Of a DNA stretch of 64,000 nucleotides, positions 1 through 7,851 are shown in pieces. A model generated the notes under the pieces. It was not told where the DNA came from, searched no databases, and worked only from the letters and a program-made list of their open reading frames with translations. Numbering within the stretch: the stretch's first letter is position 1; every line of letters starts with the position of its first letter. A program made the translations under genes and the position numbers. This DNA is from Terriglobus sp. RCC_193 (GTDB lineage: Bacteria > Acidobacteriota > Terriglobia > Terriglobales > Acidobacteriaceae): NCBI RefSeq assembly GCF_041355105.1, contig NZ_JBFUPK010000002.1, positions 744,001-808,000 of the forward strand, in the 5' to 3' direction.

Positions 1-1008
1 GATGATGATCTGAAGTACTATGCAGCGGCGCACGACGACTACGAGCCTGAGCTCGACGGCGATGAAGAAGATGACTTCGACGACGACGAAGAGGACGAAG
101 AAGACGAAGTGACCACCACCTCGGATGATGATGACCGCACGTTGGACGACGAGGAAGATGACATAGACGACGAGCCGGACACGGACGATGACACCGACAG
201 TGAAGGTGCCGACCGTCTTCTCCGCAGCGAGCATCATGCGGAACAGGCAACGCTGAAGGCATCGCCTTCGTCGCAGGGGAATCCCTACACACCCGCAGAG
301 AGTGAATCGGTAGAGCCGGAAAAGAATGTAGCTGAGACCTCGGTTGCGGTTTCGCTGAGCTCTGCAAAGCCTGCTGCGAAGAAGGCTGTTGCGAAGAAAG
401 CGGCGAAGAAGGCTCCGGCAAAGAAGTCTGCCGTGAAGAAAGCCGCGCCTCCCGCAGCGAAGAAAGCAGCAAAGAAGGCCGCTAAGAAAGCAGCCAAGAA
501 AGCAGCCAAGAAAGCGGCGAAGAAGGCCGCAAAGAAGTCTCCCCCACCCGCAGCAAAGAAGGCAGCCAAAAAAGTAGTAAAGAAGGCCGCGAAGAAAGCA
601 GCGAAAAAGGTGGCGGTGAAAAAGTCAGCACCCGCAAAGAAGACCACGGCAAAGAAAGCTACCGCAAAGAAGGCGGTAGTGAAGAAGGCTGTGGCGAAGA
701 AAGTAGCGGGAGCAAAGAAGTCTGCCACGAAATCGTCAGTGACGAAACGTGGCGGCAACGTCGCCAGTAAGAAGGCGACGAAATCCAACCAGCGAGGAAA
801 AACCTTGGCAACCAAGAAGGCTCCTGCAAAGAAGGCCGCGGCAAAGAAGACTGCCGTGAAGAAGGCTCCGGCGAAGAAGGCCGTAGCGAAGAAGGTCGTA
901 GCGAAGAAGGCTCCGGCAAAGAAGGCAGCAGCGAAGAAGACTGTTGCAAAGAAGGCCGCGAAGAAGACTGTCGCAAAGAAGGCCGCAAAGAAGACCGCAA
1001 AGAAGTAG
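1..1008 (+). CDS. C-terminal part of an acidic/lysine-rich histone H1-like protein (5' truncated)
   Basis: The frame is open from the first base of the window, so the N-terminus lies outside. About 335 codons are visible. The first ~75 are dominated by Asp and Glu. A neutral linker follows, and from about visible residue 120 to the stop the chain is almost only Lys and Ala in AKK/KKA-type repeats with occasional Pro, Val and Thr. Tails of this kind occur in histone H1-like and other nucleoid-binding proteins, where the basic part contacts DNA. The acidic stretch might mask the basic tail or bind another basic partner; that is inference. A strong terminator follows 55 bp after the stop. Without the N-terminal domain the enzyme or protein class cannot be named. 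Confidence 0.7.
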   Translation, partial: DDDLKYYAAAHDDYEPELDGDEEDDFDDDEEDEEDEVTTTSDDDDRTLDDEEDDIDDEPDTDDDTDSEGADRLLRSEHHAEQATLKASPSSQGNPYTPAESESVEPEKNVAETSVAVSLSSAKPAAKKAVAKKAAKKAPAKKSAVKKAAPPAAKKAAKKAAKKAAKKAAKKAAKKAAKKSPPPAAKKAAKKVVKKAAKKAAKKVAVKKSAPAKKTTAKKATAKKAVVKKAVAKKVAGAKKSATKSSVTKRGGNVASKKATKSNQRGKTLATKKAPAKKAAAKKTAVKKAPAKKAVAKKVVAKKAPAKKAAAKKTVAKKAAKKTVAKKAAKKTAKK

Positions 1009-1062
1009 TTCGCTACTTCTCCTAACCGCAGACGGGTAACCGGCTGCACGTAGTTAAGGCAA

Positions 1063-1107
1063 GCAAAAAGGCCCGGCTCCTCCCTATGAGGCTCCGGGCC
1101 TTTTTGC
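1063..1107 (+). terminator. Rho-independent terminator after the lysine-rich protein
   Basis: A perfect 14-bp stem (GCAAAAAGGCCCGG with CCGGGCCTTTTTGC) encloses a loop of about 17 nt, and the 3' arm carries a T run. It sits 55 bp after the stop of the upstream gene. Confidence 0.85.
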
Positions 1108-1361
1108 GTCTGTACTTCGTACCGTTCTCGACGCGCTTTGCGCGTGTTGTCGACTGGAATGAACTCTGTGGCTTGCCCGTCCTTCTGCATTGTCATTCGG
1201 ACGGGGAGGAAATCGATAAGCACTCCAGAAGCAAGCAACCGATGACATTTGTCATGTTCAGGTGTTGGCGAAGTTCACTACTGCGTACCCAGTTTTCCAA
1301 CCAGTATGGATACAGCCCAGGGATGGGTCGTAAAAATATCCGATTGGACAGGAGCACGTAT
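1108..1361. other. Non-coding gap upstream of the membrane protein
   Basis: Together with the terminator this makes a gap of about 350 bp between genes. The only recognisable element is a Shine-Dalgarno GGAG at 1351-1354 for the next gene. Reading frames here have no coding-like composition and no ribosome site of their own. I see no RNA gene or repeat. Confidence 0.4.
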
Positions 1362-1961
1362 ATGGAACTCGTGAGTGCAATTCCCTCATCTTCAGCGGGC
1401 AGCGCAGGCTGGTTGAAAGGCCGTGTGATCGGCGCGCTGATCTGTGGTTTCTTTGGAGCCATCTGGATGTTCGAAGCGGTTTATCTGGGAGGCATGGCCA
1501 GACCTGTCTGGCTACCGCTCATCTGGATAGCTACACTTGGATTCATCATCTGGCCCGTTGTCCGGCTTCGGTCCTTTTCTCCTCAGCCTCGCTCTTCCGC
1601 CGAGGGAGAACGCTGGGCTTCCGTTTCAAAGACTTACTGGGGGATCGTTGCCATTGAATGGGGGCTATGTGCCGGAGCGGCCAATTGGTTAGGGCACACT
1701 CACCGCTATCAATTGATCCCGGTATTCCTCGGAGCCATCATCGGAATCCACTTTCTTCCTCTTGCGAAGCTGTTTCGGGTGCCGATCTACTATGTGACTG
1801 GATTCGTGATGACGTTCGGGGTTTTGGCTACCGTGTTGATTCCGAATCCTCATGTTCGCAATATCGCGGCATATAGTGTGAACGGTCTTACGTTGTGGGC
1901 AACTGCTGCTGTGATTCTGTGGCAGGACTGGTCTCAGAGAAACGAAAGTGAAAGCCATTAA
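1362..1961 (+). CDS. Small polytopic membrane protein (199 aa), DUF7010-like
   Basis: The ATG at 1362 is chosen because GGAG lies 7 nt upstream; the frame continues further 5' but without a ribosome site. The protein has about six hydrophobic helices (near residues 25-45, 50-68, 88-105, 115-138, 142-160, 170-188) joined by short loops, with a short polar tail. The segment around GIHFLPLAKLF resembles the DUF7010 group of uncharacterised membrane proteins, but that is recognition by eye and uncertain. It ends 22 bp before a DesK-like sensor kinase in the same orientation, so it is probably co-transcribed with the two-component system and may be part of its sensing or its target. Confidence 0.65.
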   Translation: MELVSAIPSSSAGSAGWLKGRVIGALICGFFGAIWMFEAVYLGGMARPVWLPLIWIATLGFIIWPVVRLRSFSPQPRSSAEGERWASVSKTYWGIVAIEWGLCAGAANWLGHTHRYQLIPVFLGAIIGIHFLPLAKLFRVPIYYVTGFVMTFGVLATVLIPNPHVRNIAAYSVNGLTLWATAAVILWQDWSQRNESESH

Positions 1962-1983
1962 CCGGTCGATTCAAAGGAACACG

Positions 1984-3072
1984 ATGCGCCTGCTGCCTCC
2001 GAACGTGGAGCTCGGTTGGACTCCCTATATCTGGTTGATCTATCTTGGATTCTTTTTTATCCACCCCATTCTGGACCGTGTGGGATGGGAGACGTGGTTG
2101 GCGACGGCCCTGGGAACCGCTGTCTTCCTGGTGCTCTACTTCAGGGGATACTGGCTCCGGGACCGGCGGTGTCTGTGGATTATCGCTGCCATTGCCCTGA
2201 TGGGTGTGGGGTTCGCGCCATTCAATGCGGGAGCATCCGTCTTCATCATTTACGCTGCCGCTTTCGTGGCGTTTACGGGTGACTCAAAATTTGCAGCGAA
2301 GCTGCTGGTAGCGCTTGTCGCGGTTGTCGGAGTAGAAACATTCGTTTTTCACCTGAGTCCCTGGTTCTGGATTACGGGTTCGCTGCTTTCCATTGCCATT
2401 GGCTCCGCCAACATCCATTTCGTTCAGAGGAGCCAGGCCAATCGGCAACTGCGCCTTGCGCAAGAGGAGATCGAGCAGCTGGCACGGTTAGCCGAGCGGG
2501 AGCGGATTGCGCGGGACCTGCATGATGTGCTGGGACACACGCTTTCACTCGTCATTCTGAAATCGGAGCTGGCATCGAAGCTGATCCTGCGTGATCCGAA
2601 ACGCGCAGGAGAGGAAATCCACGACGTGGAGCAGATTTCGCGAAAGGCCCTTGCGGAGGTGCGTCATGCGATCAGCGGGTATCGCGCCGGAGGGCTGGAG
2701 GAAGAACTGGCCCGGGCGAATGCAATTCTGCGAACTGCGGGGATTGCTACAGAATGTCTGTCGCTGCCGATGACCTTATCGCCGACGCAGGAAACCGTCC
2801 TGGCACTCGCGATGCGAGAGGCGGTAACGAATGTTGTAAGACATTCCCATGCGCGAAACTGCCGCTTGAGAATTGAGCAACTGGATGCCTGTTGCCTGCT
2901 GGAGATTCAGGATGATGGTCATGGCGGACAACAGATCGAAGGGAATGGCGTGCGTGGAATGCGTGAGCGTGTGGAAGCATTGGGAGGCACATTGCGGCGC
3001 GAAATAGGAGCGGGGACCAGGCTCATCATTAAGGTGCCATTGACTACTGGCTCTAGGAGCGGACTCGTATGA
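1984..3072 (+). CDS. Sensor histidine kinase, DesK/NarL-partner type
   Basis: The ATG at 1984 has AAGGA 5 nt upstream; a GTG at 1948 overlapping the previous gene is an alternative in the same frame. The N-terminal ~145 residues form four or five membrane helices with hardly any periplasmic loop, the DesK arrangement. A short coiled linker leads to a HisKA_3 dimerisation domain with the phosphoacceptor His near residue 180 in RDLHDVLGH. A compact HATPase domain follows, with the N box in REAVTNVVRHSHA and the G box in GNGVRGMRERVEALGG. The stop overlaps the next gene's ATG (ATGA), so kinase and regulator are translationally coupled. The stimulus is unknown; membrane state is a common one for this class. 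Confidence 0.9.
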   Translation: MRLLPPNVELGWTPYIWLIYLGFFFIHPILDRVGWETWLATALGTAVFLVLYFRGYWLRDRRCLWIIAAIALMGVGFAPFNAGASVFIIYAAAFVAFTGDSKFAAKLLVALVAVVGVETFVFHLSPWFWITGSLLSIAIGSANIHFVQRSQANRQLRLAQEEIEQLARLAERERIARDLHDVLGHTLSLVILKSELASKLILRDPKRAGEEIHDVEQISRKALAEVRHAISGYRAGGLEEELARANAILRTAGIATECLSLPMTLSPTQETVLALAMREAVTNVVRHSHARNCRLRIEQLDACCLLEIQDDGHGGQQIEGNGVRGMRERVEALGGTLRREIGAGTRLIIKVPLTTGSRSGLV

Positions 3073-3698
3073 ATAACACCGCGGGAAGAGAGAAGATGAT
3101 CCGGGTTGTGCTGGCTGAAGATCAAGGGATGGTGCTGGGAGCGCTCGCGGCATTGCTGGAGATTGAAGGAGACATCCTTGTCGCAGGCCAGGCACGCGAT
3201 GGCAAAGCGGCTCTTGACGCTGTGACAGAACACAAGCCGGATGTTCTCATCACCGACATTGAAATGCCAGAGATGAGCGGTCTTGAAGTTGCGGCAGAGC
3301 TAAAGCGGCAGCGCTCAACGACCCGAACCATTATCCTCACAACGTTTTCGCGCGCGGGTTATTTGCGCCGCGCACTGGATGCAGGGGCGCTTGGATACCT
3401 GTTGAAGGACAGGCCGTCGAAAGAGCTGGCGAATGCAGTACGTCGTGTCCATAGGGGTTTGCGAGTCATCGATCCGGAGTTGGCCGCGGAAGCATGGAGT
3501 GGCCCCGATCCCCTGACGGACCGAGAGCGGCAGGTCGTTCGTCTGGCGGGCGATGGTGCTTCCGGTTCTGAGATTTCACACAAACTCGGTCTGTCCGAAG
3601 GGACTGTTCGGAACTATCTCTCGGAAGCCATCAGCAAATTAGGTGCGAATAATCGCATCGACGCGGCGCGGATTGCGCGCCTGAAAGGATGGCTCTGA
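3069..3698 (+). CDS. LuxR/NarL-family response regulator, DesR-like
   Basis: Of 209 residues, the first ~125 form a receiver domain. The acidic pocket is in LAEDQG and the phosphoacceptor is Asp63 in ITDIEMPEMSG; the conserved Thr and Lys are in IILTTF and YLLKDRP. A LuxR-type helix-turn-helix follows from about residue 148 (LTDRERQVVRLAGDGASG through LSEGTVRNYLSEAISKLG). The start overlaps the kinase stop, with AGGAG 9 nt upstream; an internal ATG at 3096 is possible. This is the cognate regulator of the preceding kinase and should bind DNA when phosphorylated. A bidirectional terminator follows. Confidence 0.92.
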   Translation: MNNTAGREKMIRVVLAEDQGMVLGALAALLEIEGDILVAGQARDGKAALDAVTEHKPDVLITDIEMPEMSGLEVAAELKRQRSTTRTIILTTFSRAGYLRRALDAGALGYLLKDRPSKELANAVRRVHRGLRVIDPELAAEAWSGPDPLTDRERQVVRLAGDGASGSEISHKLGLSEGTVRNYLSEAISKLGANNRIDAARIARLKGWL

Positions 3699-3733
3699 AG
3701 CCATCCATGCCTTCCTGATGGATGCAACACCGA

Positions 3734-3760
3734 AAAGAGCGGGCCAAAGGCCCGCTCTTT
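3734..3760. terminator. Bidirectional rho-independent terminator
   Basis: A perfect 12-bp stem (AAAGAGCGGGCC/GGCCCGCTCTTT) with a 3-nt loop lies between the convergent response regulator and peroxiredoxin genes. A or T runs on both sides let it serve both strands. Confidence 0.88.
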
Positions 3761-3787
3761 ATCCAGATGCAATGTTGAAATGGTGTC

Positions 3788-4348
3788 TTAGGACTTTGCC
3801 TTTTTCGCTTCATCAATGGCGGCGAGAACTTCTTCGCTATGGTTCTGCACCTTCACGTCAGGCCATACCTTTACGATCTTGCCCTTGGGCGAGATGAGGA
3901 AAGTGACGCGCTTGGCGAAATGGTTCGGGCCAGCGGCCACGACGGGAACACCATACTCATCCACCACCTTGTGCTCAGGATCGGCGAGCAGCTTGAAGGT
4001 CAGGTTTTCCTTGGTGCAGAAGGCCTTGTGGCTGTCGGCCGTATCCAGGCTCACACCCAGAACCGCAGCGTTGGCCTTGTCATACTGCGCCTGATCGCGC
4101 TGGAAATTGTGCGCTTCAATGGTGCAGCCCTGCGTCTGGTCCTTCGGATAGAAGTACAGCACCACCCACTTGCCCTTGTACTGGTTGAGGCTTACCTGTT
4201 TGTCTTCCTGCGAGGGAAGAGTGAAGTTCGGGGCAGCCGTGCCCGTTTCCAACAGACCAGCGGCAGCGGCGGCCATTGCCATCCGTGCCGTTCCTGCCAC
4301 CGCCAATGCGGCTACCAACACCATGGACCATAATCCTGCACGCTGCAT
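3788..4348 (-). CDS. Exported peroxiredoxin of the BCP/PrxQ class
   Basis: The start at 4348 is set by GGGAG 6 nt upstream; an ATG two codons earlier would sit on top of that site. The 186-residue protein begins with a signal peptide (hydrophobic residues ~8-28 ending AMA-AAAA), so it should act outside the cytoplasm. The rest is a thioredoxin-fold peroxiredoxin reducing hydroperoxides: peroxidatic Cys75 lies in YPKDQTQGCTIEAHNF. The usual PrxQ resolving Cys five residues later is replaced by His80; the only other Cys is Cys111 in AFCTKEN. It may therefore be 1-Cys or use an unusual resolving pair. It stands alone, convergent with the two-component operon. Confidence 0.88.
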   Translation of the reverse strand: MQRAGLWSMVLVAALAVAGTARMAMAAAAAGLLETGTAAPNFTLPSQEDKQVSLNQYKGKWVVLYFYPKDQTQGCTIEAHNFQRDQAQYDKANAAVLGVSLDTADSHKAFCTKENLTFKLLADPEHKVVDEYGVPVVAAGPNHFAKRVTFLISPKGKIVKVWPDVKVQNHSEEVLAAIDEAKKAKS

Positions 4349-4476
4349 ATACATCTCCCTTGAGTTCTTCCGGTGACAGTATGACTCAGCACGAACGCAA
4401 TCGGCTGCAGAAAATTGTCTGACTGGGTGGTGAAGATGCGTCACGTTTCGCTGGCCCCGCCGTCAGGAACGAAGCT

Positions 4477-4640
4477 CGTCATCCTGAGCGAAGCCTGACG
4501 CAGTCGAAGAATCCGCTTTCTTCTGAGCCCACTGCAATGCCCCAGGAAGCATTTTTGCGGTTGTGGAGGGATGCTACGTTCCCAGCGAAATCCTCGTGGA
4601 GGAAAGAAATGCAGGTCCTTCGACTTCGCTCAGGATGACG
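4477..4640. repeat. Dispersed intergenic palindrome, copy 1 (~165 bp)
   Basis: The left end reads CGTCATCCTGAGCGAAG and the right end CTTCGCTCAGGATGACG, an exact inverted repeat of 17 bp. Inner parts carry further partly matched segments. It fills most of the 346-bp gap between the peroxiredoxin and lpxI. Related copies lie at 20498-20663 and 31993-32162, and a solo half at 10828-10868. The inner segment CCAGGAAGCATTTTTGC is inverted relative to its counterpart in the 31993 copy. Confidence 0.8.
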
Positions 4641-4694
4641 GCCTTTGGCCGTAAGAGCTTTGCCGGGATACAGGAATGACCTGTGTCTCTGAAG

Positions 4695-5549
4695 CTACTC
4701 GCCTACTATGCAGATTCCTGCTTCATCCGCTTCACGCAGCATGTTCTCTTCGTCAAACAGCAGCGTTCGCCCGGCCTCCACGGCCAGGCAGGTAGCTCCC
4801 GCGGCCTGCATTGCACGGATGGTGGGTACACCCACCACCGGAACGTCAAAACGAAGATCCTGCCTTGGTTTGGCGACCTTTACCACGGTCAGCGAACGCG
4901 CCAGTGTGGAGGCATCGTCTTCCAGCGAACCCATCAGTGCACCGGCGCGGGCAATGCAGGCGTCTGTGCCCTCCATGGCTTCCACCGCAACGCACGCACC
5001 TGCGGCAATGACGACTGTCTGCCCAAGATCAAACCCTGCAATGCCGCGTGCCACGGTCAGGCCGTAGGCTATGTCGTTGCGCTCCGTTTCGTTTGGTGTG
5101 CGCTGGCTCAGGACACCTTGTTTTGCCAGCATGGGCTCCAGGTAGGCTGTGGAACTGACCAGCTCAATGCCTTCATCGCTGAGAACTTTGGCAATCGCAC
5201 CCAGAAGCATGTCCGTGTTGCGTGTGCGCAGGCTCATCAGCAGCTTGGCCAGCCGCCAATCCGGACGGATGGCAGAGAATATCTGCTTGTGGCGCACCTG
5301 CCCGGCCATCACGGCGTTGTGCACGCCTGCTTTCTGGAAGGTGTCGATCAGTTTCGACAGCTCCCCCAGGCTCATCCAGTGGACTTCCATGCCGCTGTCG
5401 TTTGCGGCGCGCGTGTCCATTTCCGGGTCGGTCTCTTCCTTGATGGCGGCGACTACGACATGCAGTCCGCGTGCGCGTGCGGCTTCGAGCAGAAGAAAGG
5501 GAAAGCGTCCGTTGCCAGCAATGAGTCCAAGCCTGTCCGATGCGTTCAC
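4695..5549 (-). CDS. lpxI: UDP-2,3-diacylglucosamine pyrophosphatase LpxI
   Basis: At 284 aa it matches the usual LpxI (DUF1009) length. It opens with the family signature LGLIAGNGRFPFLLLEAAR and keeps the conserved GELSKLIDTFQKAGVHNAVMAGQV block and a C-terminal half with RQDLRFDVPVVGVPTIRAM. LpxI hydrolyses UDP-2,3-diacylglucosamine to lipid X in the fourth step of lipid A synthesis, replacing LpxH in many bacteria. The GTG start overlaps the stop of the upstream unknown gene (GTGA), implying translational coupling. The other lipid A genes in the window (lpxA, lptD) lie elsewhere, so this is not a single lipid A operon. Confidence 0.92.
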   Translation of the reverse strand: MNASDRLGLIAGNGRFPFLLLEAARARGLHVVVAAIKEETDPEMDTRAANDSGMEVHWMSLGELSKLIDTFQKAGVHNAVMAGQVRHKQIFSAIRPDWRLAKLLMSLRTRNTDMLLGAIAKVLSDEGIELVSSTAYLEPMLAKQGVLSQRTPNETERNDIAYGLTVARGIAGFDLGQTVVIAAGACVAVEAMEGTDACIARAGALMGSLEDDASTLARSLTVVKVAKPRQDLRFDVPVVGVPTIRAMQAAGATCLAVEAGRTLLFDEENMLREADEAGICIVGE

Positions 5550-6664
5550 TGAGGCAAGCCCTTTGAACTTTGCTTCGTCTTCTCGTACGCATCAATGATC
5601 GCCATCATATCGGTAGTATCCAGCGTATCTGACGATTGCCAACGTCGCAGCTTTACCTCCTGCGGATCGGGCTCAGGCTGGCTCAGTCGACGCATGATTC
5701 TTCCATTGTGTTCCATCACAATTTCCCCCGGCGCCCATCGATTGGATGCCAGGTAATTCAGAATGTTGACTGTCTCACCCACCTCCTCCTGCCATGCATT
5801 CAGGTCTACGTCCTGCATGGTTTGAATACCGCGCATGTGCAGGTAGTAGGGCTCCCAAAGCCTTTCGATATTGCTGTTGAAGACGCTATTTTTCTGGTCG
5901 ACAGGAGTGTCCTTTGGGATACTTTTGTGGGCGGCATTAAGAATCTTGATGAACGTGTCTCGAAAGGGCGCAGCCTTTTCGACCAACTTTCCTTTGAGTA
6001 ACTCGCCGCCCTTCTTCGCTGCATACTCCACCTCGTTGGGCGAAGTGCAGTTCGGCGTACCTGAGGCGTCAAACAGCCTTCCCCACAGGTTCAGGTCTTT
6101 TGCTTCGTTCTCACCCATGCTGCAGAAAAGATCGTATGCTCCGTGGTCCCAGCCTGATGCCCGCGCCAACGTGAAATCGTTTGTTACCCAGGCCATCAGA
6201 ACATGCCACTGCAGTCGATGCGCATAGATGCCATGATTCAGCCCCGCACCAACGTCCTTCCACATCATTCCGCGCTCGATCATGGCATAAAACTCATTTG
6301 CGGGCAGAATGCCGATGGGAATAACATCGGTCTGCGGAAACCAGCAGAGCGACTCGAAGTACTTCAAGGTATAGGACAATCCCTTTTCCGCCGACATGCC
6401 TGCAATGAGCGCATTCAGTTTCTTAAATTTCTGTGATGTAAGCGCTTCACTGGAAAGTATGGTTAGCATGCGTATGTAGTCGTTCTTATAGCCATGCATG
6501 TCGCCATTATTCTGTCGCTTTAGAAGATCGCCCGGCGAAAGCGGCAGCTGCAGTCCTAGAACCCTTGCTTCAAGAATGTCGTAGCAGTCGTTGCATACAA
6601 GGATGGCGCCTTTCAGCCGAAGGGGCGAACTGCCGATGCAACTGACTCGGTTACAAAGGGGCAT
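5546..6664 (-). CDS. Uncharacterised protein (372 aa) with N-terminal Cys4 motif, coupled to lpxI
   Basis: The ATG at 6664 has AGAGG about 8 nt upstream; the open frame extends further 5' into the divergent gene and is not used. Four Cys (4, 9, 24, 27) in CNRVSC and CNDC near the N-terminus look like a small zinc-binding knuckle. The rest is a mixed, mostly helical, soluble domain with many Trp and Met, including the segment HGIYAHRLQWHVLMAWV, and no signal peptide or membrane helix. I do not recognise the family with confidence; LirA/MavJ-like is a weak possibility. The stop overlaps lpxI by the GTGA pattern, so the two are co-translated, though no lipid A role follows from that alone. Confidence 0.75.
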   Translation of the reverse strand: MPLCNRVSCIGSSPLRLKGAILVCNDCYDILEARVLGLQLPLSPGDLLKRQNNGDMHGYKNDYIRMLTILSSEALTSQKFKKLNALIAGMSAEKGLSYTLKYFESLCWFPQTDVIPIGILPANEFYAMIERGMMWKDVGAGLNHGIYAHRLQWHVLMAWVTNDFTLARASGWDHGAYDLFCSMGENEAKDLNLWGRLFDASGTPNCTSPNEVEYAAKKGGELLKGKLVEKAAPFRDTFIKILNAAHKSIPKDTPVDQKNSVFNSNIERLWEPYYLHMRGIQTMQDVDLNAWQEEVGETVNILNYLASNRWAPGEIVMEHNGRIMRRLSQPEPDPQEVKLRRWQSSDTLDTTDMMAIIDAYEKTKQSSKGLPQ

Positions 6665-6693
6665 GAGGAATCCTCTTTGGGGAGAGGAGAACA

Positions 6694-7395
6694 ATGAGAC
6701 GGCCTGCCGGTCGCGCTCGTCTCGCTGCTCTCGGTTACTCTGAGGGCATGCGTATTTCCCCGGCGTGTGCTCTCGTATGTATTGCAATTATTGCTTGTGC
6801 CACTCCCGCGGCGACGGCACAGGAGTCCCAGGCCGTTACTACGGTTGAGACATCTCAGGGCTTTCGCGACGCCGCACGGAAGAACTTTGTGGGATACGAA
6901 ACCAGGTTGAGCACACACTGCCCTGCGGTCACGCCAGACTGGACTAAGGCGACACACAAGATTTATGGAACCCCGATCACCGGTGCTGACGGCCATCTGA
7001 GCAATGCAACCTGGGTGGAAAGCGTGCCGGGCACGGCCTGCGGCGAGCATCGGCGGTATCGCGTTCTAGTGACCATCCGCAGCGGCCACGCAGCCGTTGC
7101 ACCATTGCTGCCGGGCGAAAGCATCGCCACACCGCAGCTTGAAACGGATGCGCAGATGCCGCTGTTGAGAGCAACCGCAGAGTTTGTCCCTAAGGGACAG
7201 ACCTGCCCGGTGGATGTGCTGGATACGAAACTCGACGGCCCCGTCCCGACCATCGCCCGGGCTGCATGGAACGAAATCTGGACCGTCCGTACCTGCAATC
7301 GCACCCTGAACGTGCCCATCCGGTTCGTGCCAGACGTGGTGGGTGAGGGAACCAGCATCCGCATTGAGTCAAAGGCTGTGACCGTAGCGCAGTAA
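6694..7395 (+). CDS. Secreted protein of unknown function (233 aa)
   Basis: The ATG at 6694 has AGGAG 4 nt upstream. An in-frame ATG at 6748 would give a shorter signal peptide (RISPACALVCIAIIACA) but its GAGGG is only 1 nt away. Either way a hydrophobic export signal ending ATA-QE is present. The mature part of ~190 residues has four Cys (in THCPAV, GTACGEH, GQTCPVD and VRTCNRT), suggesting two disulfides in an extracytoplasmic beta-rich fold. No family recognised. It is divergent from the Cys4 protein with only 29 bp between starts, and it ends one base before the Xre/RES operator. Confidence 0.75.
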   Translation: MRRPAGRARLAALGYSEGMRISPACALVCIAIIACATPAATAQESQAVTTVETSQGFRDAARKNFVGYETRLSTHCPAVTPDWTKATHKIYGTPITGADGHLSNATWVESVPGTACGEHRRYRVLVTIRSGHAAVAPLLPGESIATPQLETDAQMPLLRATAEFVPKGQTCPVDVLDTKLDGPVPTIARAAWNEIWTVRTCNRTLNVPIRFVPDVVGEGTSIRIESKAVTVAQ

Positions 7396-7434
7396 AAGGA
7401 CATTTTGCCGACGATTTCGTGGCATAATGTCCTT
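7396..7434 (+). promoter_or_regulatory. Operator and leaderless promoter of the Xre/RES module
   Basis: An inverted repeat has 14-bp arms with one mismatch (AAGGACATTTTGCC at 7396-7409 and GGCATAATGTCCTT at 7421-7434) around an 11-nt spacer. It begins right after the upstream stop and ends right before the antitoxin ATG. The right arm contains a -10-like CATAAT (7423-7428, preceded by TGG as in an extended -10) exactly 6 nt before the ATG. Autorepression by the Xre antitoxin at this site is the expected mechanism. Confidence 0.8.
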
Positions 7435-7848
7435 ATGGCTCGTGCTGCACAGCGAACGGTCGCCGAACCCCTGATGGATGCTCTTCAGGTAGACATCTCT
7501 GCGATTGAGCGGGGACTACCGATTGAGCGTTTGAATGGCTTTGCCACAGCGTCCGGATTTGAGTTGAAAGACCTGCTGGATGTGGTGATTCCGGCGCGGA
7601 CGCTGAAGCACCGCAAGGCGCGGAAAGAGCCGTTGAGCATGGACGAGTCGGACAAGCTGGCATTGCTGGTCCGCGTGTTCGATTCTGCGGTCCGCATCTG
7701 GGGTGATCGGGACAGGGCGCGCTCGTGGTTCCAAAGTCCGAAGCAGCGTTTCGATGGGCGTACTCCCATGCAGATGATGCGAACGGCTTTCGGTGCGTAC
7801 CTGGTGGAAGAGATGCTGATCCAGATCGACGAAGGCATGTTTGCCTGA
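7435..7848 (+). CDS. Xre/MbcA/ParS-family antitoxin of a RES toxin
   Basis: This 137-aa protein carries the family's toxin-binding domain at its C-terminus, ending FGAYLVEEMLIQIDEGMFA, and a helix-turn-helix-like N-terminal half (IERLNGFATASGFELKDLLDVVIPARTLKHRKA). It neutralises the RES toxin encoded 3 bp downstream and should repress the operon. The ATG at 7435 is preferred because it abuts the operator and a -10-like hexamer. A TTG at 7405 with AAGGA 4 nt upstream is an alternative, but that SD would lie inside the left operator arm. Confidence 0.93.
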   Translation: MARAAQRTVAEPLMDALQVDISAIERGLPIERLNGFATASGFELKDLLDVVIPARTLKHRKARKEPLSMDESDKLALLVRVFDSAVRIWGDRDRARSWFQSPKQRFDGRTPMQMMRTAFGAYLVEEMLIQIDEGMFA

Positions 7849-7851
7849 CGC

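Noticed and set aside
285-1238. Long minus-strand frame rich in Phe and Ala opposite the Lys/Ala tail
   Set aside because: It is the antisense image of AAGAAG/GCN repeats, with implausible composition and no ribosome site.
4683-5552. 289-codon plus-strand frame across lpxI
   Set aside because: lpxI on the minus strand is a clear family match; the other frame is Cys/His-rich noise.
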